A stretch of DNA of 14,255 bases, from NCBI GenBank assembly GCA_945900695.1, contig CAMDJU010000038.1:1-14255 (forward strand). The letters run 5' to 3'. The notes under the pieces were generated by a model. That model made no database searches, had not been told where the DNA came from, and saw only the letters and a program-made list of their open reading frames with translations. The stretch is from Bordetella parapertussis. Lineage in GTDB: Bacteria > Pseudomonadota > Gammaproteobacteria > Burkholderiales > Burkholderiaceae_C. A program made the translations under genes and the position numbers. Positions 14,207 through 14,255 of the stretch are shown here, piece by piece (the first letter of the stretch is position 1; each line of letters starts with the position of its first letter).

Positions 14207-14255
14207 GGGGGTCATTTAATGGGGGTCAGATTCCAATTTAAATTAATGGGGGTCA
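14207..14255. repeat. GGGGGTCA repeat, probable edge of a mobile or REP-like element
   Basis: GGGGGTCA occurs three times, at 14207-14214, 14221-14228 and 14248-14255; the last two copies share the longer unit TAATGGGGGTCA, 27 bases apart. Between them lies the palindrome AATTTAAATT (14235-14244). The string GGGGTCAGATTCCAATTT (from 14222) resembles repeats I recall next to IS200/REP-associated transposases in proteobacteria. It starts 6 bases after the acs stop and runs off the window. Confidence 0.6.

Overview
The window looks like chromosomal DNA from a betaproteobacterium of the Burkholderiales, probably Comamonadaceae. The grounds are GC-rich genes with matching codon use, an orphan Bug-type (TctC family) periplasmic receptor with its signal peptide, a one-chain class I fumarase, and gene types common in that group. 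This is inference from protein character; no database search was possible. Most of the window is ordinary housekeeping sequence. The accessory parts are the left end (about 1-1530) and the last 50 bases.

Left end (1-1530): a leftward toxin-antitoxin operon of the RelE/HigB toxin plus HTH antitoxin type (toxin 163-492, antitoxin cut by the window edge). Its promoter contains a 15-bp palindrome and places the start of transcription almost at the toxin ATG. Divergent from it is a strikingly AT-rich gene (656-1468) for an HNH-type protein with a beta-rich C-terminal domain that I do not recognise. Base composition changes abruptly at the next gene, so this looks like acquired DNA.

Surface polysaccharide (1539-5041): a small glutathione S-transferase family gene, then a two-gene operon of a monotopic phosphoglycosyl transferase (2400-2960) and a membrane-anchored UDP-sugar 4,6-dehydratase of the WbpM/FlaA1/CapD type (2965-4932). 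Together these would make an amino-deoxy sugar nucleotide and load the first sugar phosphate onto undecaprenyl phosphate. The operon ends in a strong intrinsic terminator followed by a second hairpin terminator.

Centre (5136-10493): an orphan Bug solute receptor; a convergent MFS drug/sugar efflux-type transporter whose last codons contain short tandem repeats; a tRNA-Leu(UAA) gene; a YkgJ-family cysteine-cluster protein only 24 bases after the tRNA; an acidic hypothetical protein; and a UMF1-family MFS transporter.

Right end (10480-14255): a class I [4Fe-4S] fumarate hydratase, whose 3' end overlaps the UMF1 gene tail-to-tail by 14 bp, and a divergent acetyl-CoA synthetase (acs). The two share a 199-bp regulatory region with a repeated GGTGTAAG element and serve linked metabolism: acetate activation feeding the TCA cycle. 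Just 6 bases after acs stops, a repeat with three GGGGGTCA units begins and runs off the window. It probably marks the edge of a mobile or REP-like element.

I saw no CRISPR array, rRNA or integrase, and no intergenic stretch above 300 bases.
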